The notes beneath the pieces were generated by a model. The model ran no database searches. It saw only the letters and a program-made list of their open reading frames with translations, and was not told where the DNA came from. 64,000 bases of DNA from assembly GCF_015355755.1 (NCBI RefSeq), contig NZ_JACVEE010000001.1:806001-870000 (forward strand), given 5' to 3'. Within the stretch, counting starts at the first letter, position 1. Every line of letters begins with the position of its first letter. Positions 59,801 to 64,000 of the stretch are shown one piece after another. The position numbers were made by a program, and so were the translations under genes. This stretch comes from Nocardia sp. XZ_19_385 (lineage in GTDB: Bacteria > Actinomycetota > Actinomycetes > Mycobacteriales > Mycobacteriaceae).

Positions 59801-62574
59801 GAACTGGTGCGCCGGGCCTCGAATTCGAGCCAGGAATCCAGTATTTCGCGATACAGCCCGGCCGGGCCGACCGCGCCTTTGGTATCGGCCGCCGCCCGCA
59901 GCCGGGTGTCCTCCAGGTCGGCGATGAAGCTCAGCATGCGCGGGTTGCGGGCCAGGCCGAGCAGGTCCTGAATGCCGGTGATGCGCCGCATCCGGTCGTC
60001 GGCACGGGCCAGATCACCGCCGTACCGGTTCACCAGGAAAGCCCGGATCTGTTCGTGCCCAAAAGGTTCGATGCTCAGGATGTGCCGGTCCTGCAGCATG
60101 CCGACACGCTCGCCGAGCGCCGAGAGGACCTGGAAGCGGGACTCGAAATGCTGGGTGCGGCTGGCCACGATGATCTTCGCCTTACCGGCGGCGGCCCCCA
60201 GCAGTGTTTCCAAGTGCTGGGCGGCGAATTCGTAGCTGATGCGGGTGGCGAGTTCGTCGAAACCGTCGAACAGCAGCACCACCCGGCCCTCGCGCAGCAT
60301 GTAGTGCAGCGCGTCCAGATCGATGCGGCCCTCGCCGTGATTGGCCAGGTGCGCGGCGACCAGGCCGTCCACCGTGTGCGATTTGTCCAGGCCGCGCAGC
60401 TCGATCAGGATCGGGATGAGGGCGGGCCGGGTTTCGGTGATACGGCGGGCCAGTTCCCGCAGCGCGAAGGTCTTGCCGCGCCCGAAATCGCCCAGCAGCA
60501 ACACGAATCGGCCGTGGTCGGCCGACACCACGCGCAGCAGTTCGCCGACGAGGTCTTCGTGCGCCTGCTCGTCGCCGTGTCCGAGCATCCGGAAGCGTTG
60601 CGGCACATACAAGTCCGGCGGGTAGCGGCGGTCGGTGCGCAGGCGCACGAGCTGCCCGGCCAAATAGTGGTCCAGGTCCACCAAGCCCTGGAAATCGGTG
60701 AAGCTGCGCAGCCGTACGCCGTGACTGGCGGCTTCCTCCCGCAGCGAAAGCGACGGCGGCGCACCACGATAGACGAGATCGGAGCCGTATTCCGGGTCCT
60801 GGGCGAGGAATTCCTCCACCACCTGGCGGGTCACGTCCCCGACGTGTACGCCCACGCGCCGCACGCCGACCACATCACCTTCCTTGTGGACGATCAGCAG
60901 GTGCGGCGGATCCGCTTGCACGCGACGGATTTTCGCGCCGGGGAAGCGGGTTTCGCAGACCTCGGCGACGCGCTCCAGCAGCCGGCTGTGCGGATCGACG
61001 ATCTCCGGTTCGCCGCCTTCCGGCTCTTCGGTTTCGAGCTCTTCGGAGGGTGGCAGTTCCAGCTGGGTTTCCGGCGGCAATGCGGCGGCGGCATGCACCC
61101 AGGTCTGGGTCAGTTTCGCCCACGGCTCACCGGGCCGGGCCTCGGTGCTGGTGTAGCGGGCCAGCCCGTCCAGGGTGATGTGCACGATTTCGTCGCGCCC
61201 CGGCGCGGCGGCGGGCAGCACCGGGAGCACCCCGCCCATCCGATCCAGGTGTCGCCCGCCCGGACCGGGGCCGTGCAGCAGCAGATTGAGCCGCCCGGCC
61301 AGCAGCCGCGACAGCGCGTCGGCGTCCCGCAGCACCGTCGGATCCTCCGGTGCGGCAGCGGGACCCGGGAGCGGGTCGTGCCGCAGCACACCGAGTCGCA
61401 GCCAGCCGAGCCGCTCGAACTCACGCAACTGCTGGGCGAACCACGCCGCCTGCGAGGTGCCGATCGCGCCGTAATCGTCGCCCGGCCGGTGCGTCATCGC
61501 CATCGTCGAGTTCAATCCGGCGACCACCACGCGCAGCTCCGGGATCGGGAACAGCGTCCAGGGCTGCCCGACGTCGAAAACCAGATGGTCCAGACCCTGA
61601 TAGAGGTCGCTGAACAGACGGGCGAACTGCTTCATTTTCGGGAAGTACGGCGGCTGCGGCTTGCGTTCGTTCGCCTCTTGGTCGAGGAAGTACGCCTGGC
61701 AGGCGGCTTTGGAGACATCGTGGTTACCGGGCACCACGATGACGCGGCTCGGCTCCAGACCGAGCAGGACCCGCAGGCCGGTCAGGAACCGCAGCGCCTC
61801 GTCCACCTGACTCGGACGGGCCGATTCGGTCAGATCACCGGTGACCACCAGCAGGTCGGGTTTCGGCACGCCCTGGTCGATCAACTGGGTGACGTTCGCC
61901 CAGATGTGCGCCTGCAAGTCACCGGCGGTCGCGGGGTCGTCGCGCCCCAGCAGGCCGCGGCCGAAACGGGGGCCCGCCACATGCAGTACCGACACGCCCT
62001 CGTGCCGGTCGCCCGGCACGGTGGCGGCGCCGGGAAACTCCGGGGCGGAGACCGGAGTGCGCCGGTGCCAAGGTCTTTCGATGGTGACGGCGTCGTCCTC
62101 GGTATGCCGCTCCGGCACAGCGTCGAGCGGGAATCCGGGCGCCGACTGCGGCTTGGCCCGGCCGGCGAGCAGGTGGCCGACCCGCTCGAACACGATCCGG
62201 CGCGCCACCTCGGCGCTGGCCACACCGACCAGATCCAGATAGATGATGGTTGCCAGCAAGCCGCTCAGCTCGCATTCGGCGATCCGGATCGGCAGCAATT
62301 TTCCGGGTTCGGTGCGGTAGGTGGCCTGCCATTCCTGGGTGCCGCCTTTGGAATTCAGATAATTCTCCGACAGCACCGCCACCACCACCGCCGAGTCCCG
62401 CACACCACGGTCCATGAAGTCGATGAAATTGGTGCCGGGCACGAAATCCCAGGCCTGAATCAGCGTTCTGTACCCGGCGGCCTCAAATTGCCAAGCCAGC
62501 CAGGTTGCCCACCGTTCGTCTGCCGGAGAGTAACTGATAAAGAAATCACGGGGCTGGGCGCCGGGCTGCGTCAC
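56839..62574 (-). CDS. TIR - metallophosphoesterase-like - NACHT - pentapeptide - WD40 STAND protein
   Basis: A 1,911-residue signal-transduction ATPase from GTG 62574, where AGGAGG directly abuts the start codon. Order: TIR domain (~8-130; DFFISYSPADERW, candidate NADase Glu81 in TQEWQ); metallophosphoesterase-like domain (~190-480; TGDL at 245-248 and GNHD at 283-286 kept, but the DxH and GHxH motifs lost); linker and novel region (~500-690); NACHT ATPase (P-loop GDFGRGKT 695-702, Walker B LLFDGFDEL with Asp770); helical region; pentapeptide repeats (~1087-1170); 15 WD40 repeats (~1225-1840); a conserved-looking C-terminal tail. NACHT proteins with TIR effectors and repeat sensors include anti-phage proteins. 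The inferred role is that WD40 senses a ligand, NACHT oligomerises and TIR degrades NAD. No partner gene is evident. Confidence 0.93.
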   Translation of the reverse strand: MTQPGAQPRDFFISYSPADERWATWLAWQFEAAGYRTLIQAWDFVPGTNFIDFMDRGVRDSAVVVAVLSENYLNSKGGTQEWQATYRTEPGKLLPIRIAECELSGLLATIIYLDLVGVASAEVARRIVFERVGHLLAGRAKPQSAPGFPLDAVPERHTEDDAVTIERPWHRRTPVSAPEFPGAATVPGDRHEGVSVLHVAGPRFGRGLLGRDDPATAGDLQAHIWANVTQLIDQGVPKPDLLVVTGDLTESARPSQVDEALRFLTGLRVLLGLEPSRVIVVPGNHDVSKAACQAYFLDQEANERKPQPPYFPKMKQFARLFSDLYQGLDHLVFDVGQPWTLFPIPELRVVVAGLNSTMAMTHRPGDDYGAIGTSQAAWFAQQLREFERLGWLRLGVLRHDPLPGPAAAPEDPTVLRDADALSRLLAGRLNLLLHGPGPGGRHLDRMGGVLPVLPAAAPGRDEIVHITLDGLARYTSTEARPGEPWAKLTQTWVHAAAALPPETQLELPPSEELETEEPEGGEPEIVDPHSRLLERVAEVCETRFPGAKIRRVQADPPHLLIVHKEGDVVGVRRVGVHVGDVTRQVVEEFLAQDPEYGSDLVYRGAPPSLSLREEAASHGVRLRSFTDFQGLVDLDHYLAGQLVRLRTDRRYPPDLYVPQRFRMLGHGDEQAHEDLVGELLRVVSADHGRFVLLLGDFGRGKTFALRELARRITETRPALIPILIELRGLDKSHTVDGLVAAHLANHGEGRIDLDALHYMLREGRVVLLFDGFDELATRISYEFAAQHLETLLGAAAGKAKIIVASRTQHFESRFQVLSALGERVGMLQDRHILSIEPFGHEQIRAFLVNRYGGDLARADDRMRRITGIQDLLGLARNPRMLSFIADLEDTRLRAAADTKGAVGPAGLYREILDSWLEFEARRTSSVAGSQPGLSVGELWLAVTAFALRCWESGEQYLSMAELATVAQDLVEITGSNRMTPEQQVHAIGAGSLLVRTEENLFGFIHSSVTEWLVANHIAGQFAGGTAAPPQLAARPLSQLTIDFLGDLADHRAAGAWAEAVLADSDAGEHARRNALRVSTRLATAPSADLRGAMLAGADLSYRQLRGVDLSDADLSGARLVGTNLAGAVLRGARLVGARLDDAVLTDADLSGANLTRARLARTDLTGVRAVGARWHRAALLEVTGAPLDSELRGAAVVPGAPVHTEFAPAAIGVRHGFHARHGRLPQPVAYSPDGSTLAIGSEDGGVLIYDSETGRPLRTLQTHRARTFAVGYTEQVLVTGSGDGTVGIWDAATGALRRILSGHDNWPWPVVLSKRGDVLATGDAAGVLRLWSLPSGELLQVCRPASGGNDLIYSMDFHNGTLAAAYRDGVVRIWDIETGTEEATFTAAAGSVYRIVCSPGGNLLATGAADGTVSLWDPDTCLRVRELTGHTGRVYTLAFHPSLPILASGDTEGGLRLWDVETGEPRHNSAEHAGAAIYWLSFDPAGEQLASGDSAGRICLHDSVTGELRHRLTAHTGSIWPFAFRADGRQLAVTDDQFTTRLWDSETGACRHVLTGHGRQVTTVRFNCDGSLLAACGNDGVVRLWDPVTGRLTRRLLGSEDRLFSYEAARFSSVDPNQIAIARNDGRLSLYNLATDSYERHITGQSPPIWATTYDPTGEYVATANDDDTVTLWIRTTGAVHQHCVEHRGRVRSIAFNAEGTLMATGCDDKVVRLWEVKSGRLLRALRGHEDRVYAVAFHGNRLASVSWDTKVRIWDVDSGDCLHEIGRHTARLWAAAIDAKTGILATGGDDLVIRLWDMATGRHLHTLEGHKRQIWSLAFDPSGRVLASGADDGNVIVWSMGERPEDVPVIRAFLLGLPESWAAVAPGGRYKADGSPAGQFWHVIGLSRFDIGELDQFLPEVRQLPPDEPF

Positions 62575-62710
62575 CCTCCTAGTATGCCCGCCTGCTTGAT
62601 CATCTTGGGACACACCGGAATCAGCGGCGAGGACGGCGCGGGCTTCGGGTCCACGAACCACCCCGGTCGAGTGCGCGTCGATTGCCCTCCCCGGGTGCGA
62701 TCATGGGCGA

Positions 62711-63961
62711 GTGCCCGAACAGGTCGATTCCGCCGCGACGAAGACGCCGCCGAGTAACGAGACACGCCGTTACTGGGGTCTGACCATTCTGGACTGGGTC
62801 CGGATCGGCCTGCTGGTAGCGGGCCTGCTGTGCGTGTTCACCGGGGCACTGCCGGCGGGCGAGGCGGCCGAGAACATGCGGCGCATCTGGCCGCTGCTGC
62901 TGTTCCTCGGCGCGGTCATCGTGCTGGCCGAACTCACCAGGCAGGCAAAGGTTTTCGATGTCATCGCGCATCGGCTGGCGATTCTCGGGCGAGGCAACTA
63001 TCCGGCGCTGTTCGGGCTGTGCGTGCTGTTCGCCTCGTCGACCACGATCCTGCTCAACCTGGACACCACCGCGGTGCTACTCACTCCGGTGATGCTGGCG
63101 CTGGCCAAACCCGCGCGGATTCCGCCGCTGCCGCTGGCGATGCTCACCTTGTGGCTGGCCAATACGGCCAGTCTGCTGCTGCCGGTGTCGAATCTGACGA
63201 ACCTGCTCGCCGCCGAGCGCGTGGCATTGCACGCGACCGAGTTCGCCTCGAGAATGTGGGCGCCACAGCTGGTTTCGATCGCGGCAACGATGCTGTGCCT
63301 GTGGGTGTTCTATTGGCGACGCGGGCATCGGGACGCGGACCGATATGTACCGCCGGAGCCCGTGCGGCCGGAGAACGCGCGTGAGCGGGCGCTGTTCTAC
63401 ACCACAGCGGGCGCCTGCCTGCTGTTTATCGTGGCGATCCCGTTCGTCGGCGAACGGATCGACGTGGCGGCCGGGATCGCCGCCCTGATCGCCCTGATCG
63501 CGTTCACCGTTTTCGACCGTTCGGCCCTGAAGCTCTCGCTGTTCCCCTGGCAGCTGCTGGTGTTCGTGGTCGGCCTGTTCCTGGTGGTCCCGACGCTGAG
63601 CAGGCACGGGCTCTCCGATCTGATGCACCTACTCATCGGCTCCGACCCCGGCGCCGAGGGTGCGTATCGGGCCGCCGCGGCGGGCGCGGGCCTGTCCAAC
63701 GTCGCGAATAACCTGCCCGCCTACACCGCGGGCGAGGCCGTCGTCCCCGCGGCGAATCACGACCAGCTGCTGGCCTTGCTGATCGGGAGCAATGTCGGGC
63801 CGATCGTCACCCCGTGGGCTTCGCTGGCGACCCTGCTGTGCCTGGAATTCTGCCGCACCCACAACGTGCGCGTGCCGATGGGACGCTTCGTTGCCACCGG
63901 TCTGGCGCTGGCCATCCTCGCGACCGCTGGTTCTGTTGCCGCGCTGCTGCTTACGAGCTAG
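62711..63961 (+). CDS. ArsB/NhaD-type anion permease
   Basis: Membrane transporter of the ion-transporter superfamily, 416 residues from GTG 62711, with about 10-11 hydrophobic helices. Symmetric motif halves are visible: SSTTILLNLDTTAVLLTPVMLALA with ANTASLLLPVSNLTNLL, and later AGLSNVANNLPAYTAGE with GSNVGPIVTPWASLATLL. These match arsenite/antimonite and related permeases. No arsR or arsC is adjacent, so arsenite as substrate is unproven. Divergent from the TIR-NACHT gene (136 bp). Confidence 0.88.
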   Translation: MPEQVDSAATKTPPSNETRRYWGLTILDWVRIGLLVAGLLCVFTGALPAGEAAENMRRIWPLLLFLGAVIVLAELTRQAKVFDVIAHRLAILGRGNYPALFGLCVLFASSTTILLNLDTTAVLLTPVMLALAKPARIPPLPLAMLTLWLANTASLLLPVSNLTNLLAAERVALHATEFASRMWAPQLVSIAATMLCLWVFYWRRGHRDADRYVPPEPVRPENARERALFYTTAGACLLFIVAIPFVGERIDVAAGIAALIALIAFTVFDRSALKLSLFPWQLLVFVVGLFLVVPTLSRHGLSDLMHLLIGSDPGAEGAYRAAAAGAGLSNVANNLPAYTAGEAVVPAANHDQLLALLIGSNVGPIVTPWASLATLLCLEFCRTHNVRVPMGRFVATGLALAILATAGSVAALLLTS

Positions 63962-64000
63962 CGCAGCCCGGTGACCGCGACCTCGGCGGCGGCCTTGACC
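63958..64000 (-). CDS. C-terminal end of an unidentified gene
   Basis: The last 13 codons (VKAAAEVAVTGLR, then TAG) of an open minus-strand frame that runs off the right edge; the stop overlaps the permease stop. Too short to identify. Confidence 0.35.
   Translation of the reverse strand, partial: VKAAAEVAVTGLR

Noticed and set aside
57268-62757. A 1,829-codon plus-strand open frame opposite the TIR-NACHT gene
   Set aside because: Antisense shadow produced by high GC codon usage; the translation has no recognisable domain, while the minus strand has clear motifs throughout.

Overview
The window is high-GC, gene-dense actinobacterial DNA. Gene content and order point to a mycolic-acid actinomycete close to Nocardia. 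Reading backwards through the window, the order pyrR-pyrB-pyrC-(PH-like)-carA-carB-pyrF, mihF-gmk-rpoZ-coaBC-metK-priA, fmt-rsmB, rpe, ribE-ribBA-ribH-(PH-like), uvrC-rapZ-yvcK-whiA, gap is the Mycobacterium tuberculosis Rv1379-Rv1436 arrangement in reverse. Those core genes lie on the minus strand, often with overlapping stops and starts. The species assignment is an inference; no rRNA or tRNA gene was seen.

Layout. 1-6131: start of gap (GAPDH) and the whiA/yvcK/rapZ cluster with uvrC. 6289-8825: a small membrane protein with a 10-residue repeat and a lipoprotein gamma-glutamyltransferase. 8972-12102: riboflavin genes (ribE, ribBA, ribH, but no ribD). 12575-18939: an unknown actinobacterial protein, rpe, an anti-sigma/SigF pair, and an rsmB-fmt-def translation block. 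18940-29375 is an accessory insert between def and priA: a secreted lipase, PadR and TetR regulators, a TetR-controlled NAD(P)-binding protein, an orphan polyketide synthase fragment (DH-KR-ACP) beside an XRE regulator, an N-acyl-D-amino-acid deacylase and an unusual acetyltransferase. 29535-45544: core replication, nucleotide and cofactor genes ending in the de novo pyrimidine operon headed by pyrR.

45545-64000 is variable. It holds a 20-codon ORF with its own hairpin, an AbiEi/DUF559 protein, a 590-bp non-coding stretch with a long inverted repeat and an eight-unit palindromic tandem array, a TetR/quinone-oxidoreductase pair, two deazaflavin-type oxidoreductases, an ABC exporter, an HD hydrolase, an aldo/keto reductase, AlkB, and a truncated flavoprotein. 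The flavoprotein remnant abuts the most striking gene: a 1,911-residue TIR - degenerate metallophosphoesterase - NACHT - pentapeptide - 15xWD40 protein (56839-62574), the best candidate here for an undescribed immune or signalling ATPase. An ArsB/NhaD-type permease closes the window.

Two structural findings stand apart from the genes. A ~150-bp dispersed element is present twice in opposite orientation (11286-11432 and 37561-37712), with compensatory base changes in a long hairpin. The tandem array at 47351-47600 is built on the palindrome GTCACGCGTGAC.
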